Source: Harmothoe impar (taxonomy: Eukaryota > Annelida > Polychaeta > Phyllodocida > Polynoidae). Taken from it: a stretch of DNA of 64,000 bases. Positions within the stretch are counted from its first letter, which is position 1. Each line of letters opens with the position of its first letter. A program made the translations under genes and the position numbers. The DNA is taken from assembly GCA_947462335.1 (NCBI GenBank), contig OX381716.1:10674861-10738860 (forward strand), written 5' to 3'. The notes below the pieces were generated by a model, which was not told where the DNA came from, did not search any database, and saw only the letters and a list, made by a program, of their open reading frames with translations. This document shows, one piece after another, positions 19,804 to 29,316 of this stretch.

Positions 19804-20350
19804 TGTAGTTGGTCTCTTACTACGTATGTAACACTTGAGTACAAAAACCAGACAAGGTAAATTAGACTTTAATATACGGCGACTTTATTGTAAAGGTAAC
19901 TCTTGGGTATTATAGTACAAGTATAACCAGCGGATATACAAGATCAGAACAGATATATAATACAGTGGGGCAACCCTATAGCATAGAGTTAAGCCCGTGA
20001 GCACAGGGTGGTCATGTCACGACAGTCCCAAACCTGACTGACTTCCAATGGAGAAGTAGCCGTCTTATATACAGCGCTGCATAGCCACGTGACCGTACTA
20101 GCAGCGCCACCTGTTAGGTTTAGTTATGTAAAATGCTTATGTAACAACTACCGACGGTAACCGAAGGTGGTACCGGTACACTACCGTATAGATAACCGAA
20201 CTAGAGGAGTCGGTGTATGTAACGAACCGACGACACTAGTTAGATGAATAAAACAGTTATTAAACACAATAGAACCGTGTTGTCTTACATCATACAACAT
20301 ACAATAGATATACAACAATAACAGTTAGACTTTATAGTCAACCCGTTACA
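19804..20350 (-). repeat. 5' LTR of the gypsy element
   Basis: 547 bp. On the - strand it holds TATATAAG (20064-20071) and, about 180 bp further, AATAAA (complement at 19884-19889), a normal order for promoter and polyadenylation signal. Carries ACCGACGGT at 20150. Confidence 0.95.
20064..20071 (-). promoter_or_regulatory. TATA box in the gypsy 5' LTR
   Basis: TATATAAG on the - strand, preceded by GCAGCGCTG. Transcription would start some 25-30 bp further left; the AATAAA at 19884-19889 then falls inside R. Confidence 0.55.
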
Positions 20351-20463
20351 TAACCACAATTATTATTTACTCAAGGAGGGGGCTTCCCATGGTGAACTCA
20401 TTAGCCAGCCCCCTTGTCGGCCTCACCAACAGATGCCAGAATCAGTATAGCAATATAGCTCAA

Positions 20464-20769
20464 GGCTCATGAAGTTGGGCCATTGTTGTTGTCTATGAAC
20501 GGGTGCAATTTTTGACCCGGTGCAACCTATGACCGGATGCAATTTATGACCAGCTTGGAAAAACGCTTTATTTAGGGCAGATGAAGATATAAATGGTGGA
20601 AAACGTTGATGAGTTTTTTAAGACTTTATATCACTCATTTTATTTCAATTTATATCTACATCTGCCCTAAATAAACCATTTTCTTTCAAGCCGGTCATAG
20701 ATTGCACCCAGTCATAGAATGAACCTGGTCATAGACGAAAACATAGGCACATGTTCGTGAGACACAGCC
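20464..20769. repeat. Non-autonomous transposon, GGCTGTGTCTCAC family, copy A
   Basis: Ends GGCTCATGAAGTTGGGCC and (right, complement) GGCTGTGTCTCACGAACATG; flanks TCAA / TTAA fit a 4-bp duplication with one change. Inside each end are repeats of CTATGACCGGGTGCAAT in opposite orientation. See copies at 35066, 45994 and 58159. Confidence 0.7.
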
Positions 20770-21118
20770 TTAAATGGTTAAGGCTATCCAGTGGGACCAG
20801 TCACACCAATCCGGACCTGTCATCCTTCCCCCCTTTGTGATGCATCAGGCGCATATTTCCATCTAAGTATTATGAGCAAAGATATAGCCACTTGTCCATC
20901 TAGCCAAGACCAACAGATACTGTTGCTCGGGACCATAGTAGTTCTATTACTATTACCTCTGTTATAAATTTTCAGATACGTTTTCTTCAATTGCGTATCA
21001 GGTGATTAAAAATCCGTTTCCTATATTGTATAGATTTTTCTATAAATTCTGGATATACAACCGTTTCTAACTTATGTCATTCTTGAGTTCTGTTTGCATG
21101 GCTGGCTGTGAATAACAT
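20770..21118. other. No gene seen
   Basis: Non-coding. The end (about 21040-21100) is a fragment of a CCCTCCAAAC-family MITE (TTTCTAACTTATGTCATTCT). Confidence 0.4.
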
Positions 21119-21562
21119 CCCTGCAAACAAGATCTCAGGCAGAACTAGTGCAGTGTTTGAGTCACAACTCGGGATCCCTGCGAGAATTGTGCACGTATCT
21201 GGCACGGGAATATGTGAAAAGCTTTTGACTGTGTCATATTCTGTGGAATTCCAGGTTATCTATATCAAACAGAACTTTGGAATTGAACGTTCACATCTTG
21301 GTAGAATCTTGGAAGGTCACAATGACACAAGAAAGGCACAAAATATTCCCGAGAATTGTGAACATGTACCCTTATTACAATCAGAACTTGGGAATCGAAC
21401 GTTCGCAACTGGGTAAAATCCAGGCAGGTCGTGAACGTTCAATTTCGAAGGTCTGATTGTAATAAGGACATGTTCACAAATCTTAGGAATATCTCGTGCC
21501 TTTCTTCTGTCATTGATTCTACCCAGTTGCGAACGTTCAATTCCTAAGTTCTGTTTGGAGGG
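21119..21562. repeat. Nested or rearranged MITEs, CCCTCCAAAC family
   Basis: Begins CCCTGCAAACAAGATCTCAG and ends GTTCTGTTTGGAGGG. Blocks with CACAAGAAAGGCAC and GAACGTTCGCAACTGGGTA occur in both orientations, indicating a copy inserted into or recombined with another. Confidence 0.6.
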
Positions 21563-21731
21563 ATCACTTCCTGTTAAATGTTACACGTGTTACATTATAC
21601 TGATACTCAGTTGAATTGACTCGGTGGTAATGAGATGAGATGTAATGACTCAATACATGGGAATATGAAAGTGTGCATACGCTGAACAAGACAATGGTAT
21701 TTTTAACACATGCAGTCAGATGTCATAGATA

Positions 21732-22054
21732 CCCTCCAAACAAAACTCAAAAATCACACAAGTATTTCCCAGAACAGGCACAAGCTGTATACACAAGATA
21801 GACACGGGAGATTCTCAAGAGCAGTGAACGTACCTAGTGACATGTTTAATGGTGACATGTATTTCCCGAGAATTACTCATGCAAATAACCAGAAATTCCA
21901 CAAAAAGAATGAATGTATTACCCCAGTTTCACCACAAGAAATGACATGGAAGTTGGACAATAACATTTCCGAAAACGTTTCTAAAAAAATTCTGAAATTC
22001 TTGAGTTTTGACAAGAAAATAGCATGAGTTCCTGTCGAGTTTTTTTTTGCAGGG
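21732..22054. repeat. MITE, CCCTCCAAAC family
   Basis: CCCTCCAAACAAAACTC at the left, preceded by TA, and TTTGCAGGG at the right; interior shares GTGAACGTACCTAGTGACAT and CCAGAAATTCCACAA blocks with the copy at 33.3 kb. Confidence 0.75.
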
Positions 22055-22732
22055 TAGTGTCTAAACTAATTCAATTAACCTATTTCTAGTGGAGTCTGCT
22101 GAAGGTATGAGGTCGGGGATTATGAGGAAATTGGTTCACTCAGTTGTTTTGTCATGGGAAGATACACCTCTTATAAAGTTAATTCTGTGATCTGGCTCTA
22201 GAAATACAAGTACCCCCCGGACATCATCAGGGTTTGCTCTAGCCACTCGCCAGATCGCCAATGGCGAATCAAAGTTAAATTTGGCGAATGTCATCCACTG
22301 AAAATTCGCCAAATTGGCTAATTGTAGCAGTTGGGCAGTTTCTACCTGATCACTATAGCCATGTTATATATCATTGGAAAGCGGAAAGTGGGGAGAAGCC
22401 AGTCAGTTATATTCAGATATATCAAATATAATCATGAATGTTTCCAAAAGAAAGTAAAATCTTTATTTTAGCTACCAATTACCAGATCTGGCTAGGATCA
22501 AGTGAAAATGTAGCCCTTTCTCTTGAAACCATACCGCCTCCCTTGACAATGGAAAAGGCTAACAATTCATACAAGAAGGTTTGGCTAATCGATGCTGGGA
22601 AATCCACCCTCTTGGACATCTACCCCCTCAGACTTTTACCTTCTAGGACATCTACCCCTGGGAACATCCGTCCCCCCCCCCCCCATAAGGTTGAGTCACA
22701 TAATGTGAAGGGGGTAAAGCTCCAAGGTCGTA
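22055..22732. other. No gene seen; minisatellite flank at the right
   Basis: Non-coding. 22608-22660 holds inverted units of the GGACATCTACCCCC minisatellite that continues on the other side of Polinton 2, so the host target was this repeat. Confidence 0.5.
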
Positions 22733-22738
22733 GATGTC

Positions 22739-23290
22739 AGTAGTATAGTATGTATCGGAACGGAACTATAGTTAACTACTGTTTATTACTCAATCGACAT
22801 GCAGCCAATCAGAGGCCTCCATTTGGTCACGTGACCGGAAGTGACCTACTAAGGGGATTAGTGGTGCATTCTGGGTAACCCTGCAGCCAATCAGAGGCCA
22901 CCATTTGGTCACGTGACCGGAAGTGACCTACTTAGGGGATTAGTGGTGCATTCTGGGTAACCTACTGACCTACTTAGGGGACCGGAAGTGACGTCATATG
23001 ACCTAATTTAGGATCACGTGACCGGAAGTGACCTGATGAGTCACGTGAGCGGAAGTGACATCACATGACCTAATGGCCGACCGGAAGTGAGTGACCTCAT
23101 TGAGGATCACGTGACCGGAAGTGACCTGATTGATCACGTGAGCGGAAGAAGAAGTTTTTTGTTTAGGAAGTGAGGGTCTTTAGGATCACGTGACTGGAAG
23201 CGACGTCGTCACATGAGTGACGCTTTAAGAGACTGCGCGACTTACTAGTAAAAGAAGACGTATGAAAATAAAAACACAACAATATTTTAT
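22739..23290 (+). repeat. Left terminal inverted repeat of Polinton 2
   Basis: The first ~130 bp match the inverted right end closely. Further in are tandem variants of GGTCACGTGACCGGAAGTGA and GGGGATTAGTGGTGCATTCT. Matching with the right end resumes at CTTTAAGAG and GAAGACGTATGAAAATAAAA (about 23220-23275), giving a TIR of roughly 550 bp here against ~1.1 kb on the right, where microsatellite and C-rich insertions intervene. Confidence 0.85.
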
Positions 23291-23312
23291 TTTATTTTTT
23301 TTATTTATTTTT
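23285..23312 (-). terminator. Polyadenylation region of the polymerase gene
   Basis: On the - strand several AATAAA-type words (complement ATTTTATTTTATTT and TTTATTTATT) follow about 60 bp after the polymerase stop. Confidence 0.4.
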
Positions 23313-23372
23313 TTTTCAATCTTGATAAACACTCTATTTTTGAAAAGATGCACACGCTTATTTTTTTTTTTT

Positions 23373-26300
23373 TCATATCTCTAAAGGACTCGTTGTCACA
23401 CCGTCAGAATGCACGCGACGCTTATAATACAAGTAGCGCACGCCGTCTTTCTCTATGGTGTAGGTGACCATTTTGTTTCGCACCACTTTGAAGTTTCTAT
23501 TTACAGCAATGAGAGTTTTTCGTTGGCGAAGAACATCCAAGAAGTCGTCTGGTTCCTGAGGGTTTTGTTTCTTCTGTACGCCTTTTGCACTCCATTTTTT
23601 GGATTTTCTTTCACCGGTGTCGCTGACTCGATCGTAGCAAATGTAAGTCTTAGGGTTGAGACTTAGGATCCCGTCACCTTCCCACTCCGCTTTCATAAGC
23701 CCCGAAGTTCTCAGATCGTGAAGGTACCGTCTCTCACAACATCCGCCGGGCGGCGGACACCATTCTCGCACTCTTTCCGTTTTTGTCTTCACGAGAAGCT
23801 CTAAGTGATCGTCGCACACCGCTGTCGGAAGCCACTTTCGTTTCTCTCTGAAGTACGTCTCTCTCAGGCGAGGTTTGACTAGGTCATCCAACGTGTCACC
23901 GCTGAGAGCCATGTAAAGACTGTCGGTGTCCATTTGACAAAGGGCATAATCGTGCCGATCGACGAATCTATCCAAGAAGTCGTATGTGAACTCTAACATT
24001 TTCAACTTCACGTACTGGTATACCATGAACCCTATTTGAATAGGGAGGTTGTTGTTGACTGTTTTCGGTTGTAGTTCGACTTCAAACAGATCGGAACTCA
24101 ACTCGGACGCCTTTTTGAAGCGCCACGAATTGGCCAATAGTTCGAACTTCCGACTGTCAGTGTATCTCACCGCCGTGTGTTTTTCTTTGTTGCAGATTGT
24201 TTTACCGTACGTAGCGTTTCCCATTAACTTGTAACAGTCTGACAGAATTTTCTCGTTCTCGTTCACGTCGCCACGTCTTCGCGCCGCCGTTACTTCGTCC
24301 GCGAAACCGGCAAAGGAGCGTTTAGGTAGGTATTCTACCACCAGCTGCACTTTGGTGACTATCAAACCGTGCTCTAAATACCACTTGAGAAGCGGCGTTC
24401 CCAAGAGAATATTTTTTCCGTGGTAACTCCCTATCAGACATCTCTGAGGCGTGTTCAACAGCTTTTCTTCCTGCGCAAAGTCTGACATGTGAGGTCCTAT
24501 GTCCGATTTTGAAACGGTCGCGTTCTTGAAAACGGGGGTCATTTCTTCGAAGTAGTCTCGTAGGTGAGGCGGCGTAGTGATGTCCACTTGAACTAAACCG
24601 AACATTTTCTCCTCTTTCACAGCGGAAAGGATGTCGCTCTCGCTCATCGCGTTTCGAGACACTTTCAAAGCGTCAACCTTCCAGCGTTGTTGGGAGGCCT
24701 TGACCCGCTCATCTCGACGCTTCATCTCTCGCCATTCGCACTCCCACACGACGACCAGCTTGTGACCTAGCGCTTTCAAATAAGCGCTTACTCTGGTCGT
24801 TCTGTCGCGTCTCTCCTCTCTCAGTGAAGCGCACTGATATCGGTGCGACGGTATGCACTCGTGAGCGTGGAACCAACACCCGTGAAACTGGAAAACCGTA
24901 TTAGAGGCCGCGTGAAACCCGTCCACGCGAATTCTCCGACAGCCTACAACCATCTCGCCGCCGTTCAAAGCGTGGCGCAGTTTCACGTCGCGGTCGTGCT
25001 CTACGAAGCGTAACCACTCCAAAGCGCTGTGAGAGTTTCTTTGCCTAATTTCGGGCTTGAACTCGGTCTCGGGCCGTCTCACCGCGTAATAGCCCGTGCA
25101 GTGCGCTTCGCTCATGCAGCGCAAGTACAGAGAGTTAGCGTCTAGTCCTAGGATGTGTTGGCACGGTCTCGCTTCTTCGCCGTACTTGTGCTCCCTTATC
25201 CGCGTGGTGCCCTTCTCGTGAAATCTATGGAAGATGATGGAAGGACCGCCGACTAGATTTTCTTTGATCAGAGCGTGGAGGACGGCGTCGAACTGGGGGA
25301 ACGTTGTGAACGCGTCTTCTAGGTTTTGGAAGAGGAACCGTAAAGTCAAACCGGCGAGAGAAACTCCGTCTTTCAACATGTCAATGCCGCGATCTTGGAA
25401 AAATTTAGCGTGATTTTTCAGAGCTTCCATGAAAGGTTTGACGTCTTTGTTGTTGTAGTGGATCAAGTAGTCTTCCATAGTTTGCATCTTCTCGTCGGAC
25501 CAAACTTTCTGACATGCGGCGTAGTCGGATTCGGACATTTTGACGCCCGTCAGCTCGCTGTCGAAAGCCGATCTCGGTGGCAGCGTTCTGTTTGCCAGTT
25601 TCCTGGTAGACGTCATCCATTCGTAAGGAAAGTGACCTTTCTCTTCGTTCCTGGTGAAAGCTCGCAAATAGGTCGCGTAGTTGTAACCGGGTGCCAAATA
25701 GTTGACTACGTCCAAGAAAACCGTGTGCTGTGTGTAAACCGCCAAGTATTGATTGCTTCTCTTTATGACGCTGAATTCTTGGTTTCTTCGGTCTCCGGAG
25801 GCGAAGAACGAGTGAAGGCGTATTTTGATCAGGTTCAAGTCGTAACGCCCCGAGTTGAAGCCCACGACTGGAGCTTGCCGGATGTATCTCAGAAGACGCT
25901 TCTTCAGTTGAACTAACGGGTGTCTGGTCTGAGCCGCAGCGAAGCCGCCTGGAGAAGGGGTGAACGTCGCCTCCTCCAGCAGGAGAGCTTCACCTATCGC
26001 CGCATCTAACTTCGCTAAGGTCGGTCGGTAAAGTTCTAGCACAGCTTCCCCGATGACTTTGGCGTTCTCGTTTATGTGATTTAAAACTCGGTCCAACAAG
26101 GGGTCGGAATCTGCGTCGGATTCTCTGACGAAGCAGACGGGCCCCTCCCACCCCGGAAAGTTGGATGCGACGCTAGCCGACAAAGGGACGTGATCCCACA
26201 GCAGGGACACGTGTTCCGTCGACGGTTCTTTGCACGGTCTGAAGAAAGCCTCGAAATCGAAGGCGATCTTGTAAGGGTAGATTCCGGAATGTCCGTCGGG

Positions 26301-27464
26301 GGTAAAAATGGAGAAGTCTGCTAGCGCTTCGAAAATCGTTCTCGAATTTTGGTAGATGCCACCTACGTAGCGCAACTTGACTTGTCGGCAAGAGGAAAGC
26401 TGGTTCCTGTGTCTCTTCAGCAAGAACTCGGTGGTAAACGCCGCCTTACACTTGCAACATTCGTATATGCCCGCGTACGCGTTGAAGTCCGTGACGAGAG
26501 AGACGTGCAAACCGCCTTTCGCCGTCAGGTGTAGGTTGACTTTACCTCGGGCGGCCAGAGTTCTGGAAGGCGGTCTGATCAGAGTAACGCGTCTTCTCAA
26601 CTTCCGCCCCGGCACTTGACGCGACGCGGTGTAAACCTCTATCTGTACGTCAAACAAGTTCTCTAACGCGGGTAAGTCGCGGATGTTCAGACCCGGAAAG
26701 GATTCAGGTGTGGCAGCGGGACAGAACTGACGTAACAAATCTGAAGCGCGCTTGCTGGTGTTGTATAAGTGAAAGGAAATGCAGCGGAAGATGCAGAGGT
26801 TGTCCTTGTTGGGAAAATCTAACACGCCGCTTCTCTTTCCAACTCGACCGGCCTGAGTGATCCTACCGCCTATGGGGAATTCCCCCGGTCCCATGTAAAC
26901 GCAAATGTTCAAATTGGTAGGAAAAAGAACGTGCCACTTGGTGTCAGCGTCGCAAAGTTTCCGTACTTCCTCGCAAGCGACGGTGTTTTCCATCTTTGAG
27001 AGGAGCTCTTCCAAAGTTTCTGAATTAGTTATAGTAGGGAGCGGTTGTATGAGAGTTGCGTTGTTCTGGGAGGCGTGAAAGTAGCGCAGTTTGCTCTTGT
27101 CTTCTCTGTGTTGTAAGAGTAAGCCTACCGAGAAACCCACTTTGTATCTGAATCTTTGTGTCAAGTGAATGCGACGCATAGTATCTACAGCGTCACTCAA
27201 CTCGCCGGTTGGTAGCCTGAAGTTTGTTACACTCACGCGAGTCCCGTGCATCCTGACGCCCGTTTGTATCGCAGGCCAATTCGCCGTGAACGTTTCCTCC
27301 CCGTTCGGTACAGCACATATGCGCGGAGGGACGGTCACCCCGTCCAGAGATTCGCGTCGACAGGCGATCTTTCGGCAATCGCCTTCGCCGCATAGAGGGC
27401 AAAACTTAGGTACTACTCTACAATTTTCTACGTGTCTCTCGTGGTTGTACGGTCTTTTAAACAT
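23373..27464 (-). CDS. polB: Protein-primed family B DNA polymerase of Polinton 2
   Basis: 1363 residues, uninterrupted. Exonuclease motifs AFDFEAFF (~402-408, D403/E405), FNSGRYDLNL (~536-545) and YNNKDVKP (~670); polymerase motifs LGLDANSLYLR (~772-782), KLMGNATYGK (~1079-1088) and QMDTDSLYMAL (~1177-1187). Between the first two polymerase motifs lies the Polinton-typical block VDGF...NTVFQFHGCWFHAHEC. N-terminal additions are Cys/His knots (~10-35), an OTU-protease-like segment (DNLCIFRCISFH ~221-232, with LHVSLVTD ~319) and a C2H2-like finger (~337-359). It replicates the element from protein-primed ends. The first ATG (27464) cuts through a finger: the codons before it encode C-x2-C in frame (see findings), so the true start may be upstream or lost. 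Confidence 0.93.
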   Translation of the reverse strand: MFKRPYNHERHVENCRVVPKFCPLCGEGDCRKIACRRESLDGVTVPPRICAVPNGEETFTANWPAIQTGVRMHGTRVSVTNFRLPTGELSDAVDTMRRIHLTQRFRYKVGFSVGLLLQHREDKSKLRYFHASQNNATLIQPLPTITNSETLEELLSKMENTVACEEVRKLCDADTKWHVLFPTNLNICVYMGPGEFPIGGRITQAGRVGKRSGVLDFPNKDNLCIFRCISFHLYNTSKRASDLLRQFCPAATPESFPGLNIRDLPALENLFDVQIEVYTASRQVPGRKLRRRVTLIRPPSRTLAARGKVNLHLTAKGGLHVSLVTDFNAYAGIYECCKCKAAFTTEFLLKRHRNQLSSCRQVKLRYVGGIYQNSRTIFEALADFSIFTPDGHSGIYPYKIAFDFEAFFRPCKEPSTEHVSLLWDHVPLSASVASNFPGWEGPVCFVRESDADSDPLLDRVLNHINENAKVIGEAVLELYRPTLAKLDAAIGEALLLEEATFTPSPGGFAAAQTRHPLVQLKKRLLRYIRQAPVVGFNSGRYDLNLIKIRLHSFFASGDRRNQEFSVIKRSNQYLAVYTQHTVFLDVVNYLAPGYNYATYLRAFTRNEEKGHFPYEWMTSTRKLANRTLPPRSAFDSELTGVKMSESDYAACQKVWSDEKMQTMEDYLIHYNNKDVKPFMEALKNHAKFFQDRGIDMLKDGVSLAGLTLRFLFQNLEDAFTTFPQFDAVLHALIKENLVGGPSIIFHRFHEKGTTRIREHKYGEEARPCQHILGLDANSLYLRCMSEAHCTGYYAVRRPETEFKPEIRQRNSHSALEWLRFVEHDRDVKLRHALNGGEMVVGCRRIRVDGFHAASNTVFQFHGCWFHAHECIPSHRYQCASLREERRDRTTRVSAYLKALGHKLVVVWECEWREMKRRDERVKASQQRWKVDALKVSRNAMSESDILSAVKEEKMFGLVQVDITTPPHLRDYFEEMTPVFKNATVSKSDIGPHMSDFAQEEKLLNTPQRCLIGSYHGKNILLGTPLLKWYLEHGLIVTKVQLVVEYLPKRSFAGFADEVTAARRRGDVNENEKILSDCYKLMGNATYGKTICNKEKHTAVRYTDSRKFELLANSWRFKKASELSSDLFEVELQPKTVNNNLPIQIGFMVYQYVKLKMLEFTYDFLDRFVDRHDYALCQMDTDSLYMALSGDTLDDLVKPRLRETYFREKRKWLPTAVCDDHLELLVKTKTERVREWCPPPGGCCERRYLHDLRTSGLMKAEWEGDGILSLNPKTYICYDRVSDTGERKSKKWSAKGVQKKQNPQEPDDFLDVLRQRKTLIAVNRNFKVVRNKMVTYTIEKDGVRYLYYKRRVHSDGVTTSPLEI

Positions 27465-27658
27465 TTTGAAACACTTTTCGCATACGTAGTGTCATGTTTT
27501 TTTTCACTCAGTTACCAGCTACTTAGCCGTCTAACTATCTATCTATCTATTTATCTTTCTGTCTGCTGTCTGTGTATCCGTCTGTCTGTCTCATACAGCG
27601 TACGTCAAAACGCTGTGTGTGTGTGTGTGTGTGTGCGCGCGTGAGCGTTGAGCGTCTC
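27465..27658. other. Spacer between polymerase and PC4-like gene, with (TG)n
   Basis: Contains CTATCTATCTAT and a (TG) run at about 27612-27634. The interval is short, so both - strand genes could share a transcript or have separate ones; no clear TATA was found. Confidence 0.4.
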
Positions 27659-28788
27659 TCATTCCGAATCTATGCCGAGATATTTCAGAATGATCTCTGT
27701 TTTGTCATCCAACTCTTTGAGCGCTCTGGCGGACAGCGTCACTCCCTGCTGTGTGGGTTTTTTGTCAGGACCTTCGTACTTGCGCACGTGGACGAGGTTC
27801 TTACCGCTGTAGTAGCTCACAGCTGCGTACACTTCGCCCTCCTCATCCAGCACTGCGAACCAGGGGGTGTGATTAGGTTTTCCTTGCGTGGCCGCTGTGT
27901 CGCGTATGCGCACCACTGCGCGGATATCGGCGATGCATGCTATTAGCTCGCGCAGCGCGTCGGCCGTGAAGTGCACTCGCTTGCTTCTGGTCAGAGACGC
28001 CTCTTTCACCTGGCCGTCTTTTGTGTAGCGCGGCCTCCTAGACAGTCTAGCCACGTCCTCCCAGATCTCCAGCGTCAAAGCTCCGTCTAAGCAGAACTCT
28101 AACCCGAGAAGACGGGAGAAGGTTTTCTCTGCTTCTTCTCGTCCATCTCGTTCTTTTTCTTGTATTTTTCTCTTCTTACTAGGCCTTGTTGTTCTGGAAC
28201 TCACCTTAGAACGTTTCACACCCGCAGGATGAGTAACACCATCAGCGTGAGCTGAATCAGCAGCAGAACCGATAGCAGGAGCAGCGTCAGCGCTGGTGGT
28301 ATCCGAGGCCTCGTTGTTGGAACAGCGCAGCCACACGCCGTCGGTGCTGAGTGTAGCGGTAGAAGATGAAGCGCCGCCGCCCTCGTAAGGTGGCGGTGAG
28401 GGCAGTCGCCACGGACCAGACGGGACGCTACTAGTGGAGGAAGTGAGGTCGAAAGGTCGAAGAGGGAAGCCGAAAAACGTACCGCCCACCCCTTTCCCTT
28501 CGGGTTGTTCGTACGCCTCGTCGTCAGCGTCGTTCTCTGTCTCACCCTGTTGCTCCTCCTCCTCTTCTTCTCGGTTTAGGGGCTGAGTGTCCGAATAGCT
28601 GTCACTCTCAGCGCGAGCGGCGTCGAGGGCGTCGGTCGATGTAGTGGTGGAGGAGAGGGGCTGTGCAACGTGCGGCAGGTCATCAAAGTCATCAACAGTA
28701 GTGGGGAGGTAAAAACCCGGTTGCCAGTACTGCGCTGTGCCAGGAGCGTTGTCGTCAGTAGTAGTAGCGGTAGCAGCAGGTGCAGCAG

Positions 28789-28825
<37 letters not shown>

Positions 28826-29236
28826 CGCAACAGTAGCAGGCGCAGCAGCCTCAGCAGGCGCAGCAGTAGCAGGCGCAGCGGTAGCAGGTGCAGCAGCAGC
28901 AGCAGCAGCCGCAGCAGGCGGGGCGGCAGTAGCAGCGGCAGCGCGCTTAGCAGCAACGTGTACCGTCGCGAGTGTAACAACGTCGCTAGCACGACGACTA
29001 CTACCAGTAGTACTACTACTACTACTACTACTACTACTAGTACTACTACAACTACTACTACTGCTACTACTACTACTACTGCCGCGAGCGCTCGCTACAG
29101 CGGGAGGGTGATAAGACCAAGCGGCTGCGGCGGTAGTCTCATTTTCAGTAACAAGAGGAGGCACTGACGCTTAACGAGCGCTGTTCCGCGTAGTCTTCTT
29201 GTTCTTGGACGGCGCTAGGTGTTGTCTTTTGCTCAT
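27659..29236 (-). pseudogene. Polinton 2 basic/low-complexity protein with PC4-like C-terminus, one in-frame stop
   Basis: A strong start ACCACCATGA at 29236 opens a frame of 21 basic residues, meets TAA at 29171-29173, then continues in the same frame for 501 residues. The middle is repeat-driven (poly-Ser, long poly-Ala/Thr, acidic QQ/EE stretch) and includes a nuclear signal (RPSKKRKIQEKE). The last ~180 residues are globular. Its end, KNLVHVRKYEGPD..PTQQGVTLSARALKEL, follows the PC4/Sub1 ssDNA-binding pattern ('hIRkY....P...GitL....w.eL'), and a similar unit precedes it (VKEASLTRSKRVHFTADALRELI). I infer an ssDNA-binding replication partner for the polymerase gene next to it. The assignment to PC4 is tentative. 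The stop may be a lesion or read through. Confidence 0.6.
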
Positions 29237-29294
29237 GGTGGTGACTGTAGAGAGCAGCAAAAGAATGAGTGAGTGAATGGAGGTTTCCAGACCC

Positions 29295-29302
29295 CTTATA
29301 TA
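29295..29302 (-). promoter_or_regulatory. TATA box of the PC4-like gene
   Basis: TATATAAG on the - strand, 59 bp before the ATG at 29236, at the edge of a tandem-repeat promoter region. Confidence 0.55.
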
Positions 29303-29316
29303 TGCCTTCTCGCTTC

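Larger units (their letters stand above)
8787..20354 (-). mobile_element. Complete Ty3/gypsy LTR retrotransposon, 11.56 kb, with third ORF
   Basis: Two 547-bp LTRs (8791-9337, 19804-20350) read identically by eye and start TGTAG / end TTACA. They are flanked by TAAC direct repeats (8787-8790, 20351-20354), so insertion is very recent. The element lies on the - strand: 5' LTR at right, primer-binding site, Gag in two frames, Pol (protease, reverse transcriptase, RNase H, integrase: Ty3 order), a 680-bp gap with a TATA box, a third ORF, a ~930-bp 3' non-coding part, a polypurine tract and the 3' LTR. It is much longer than a standard gypsy element because of ORF3 and the long Gag N-terminal part. 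No envelope features are present. Confidence 0.95.

Noticed and set aside
4496..22739. Polinton 1 and Polinton 2 as two halves of one element split by the gypsy insertion
   Set aside because: Each has its own terminus facing the interval, and the target duplications differ (CACGAG versus GATGTC); the gypsy element lies between them in host repeats with its own TAAC duplication.
28576..29167. Overlapping frames on both strands opposite the PC4-like gene
   Set aside because: Poly-Ser, poly-Ala and poly-Leu readings of the same triplet repeats; shadows of the - strand gene.
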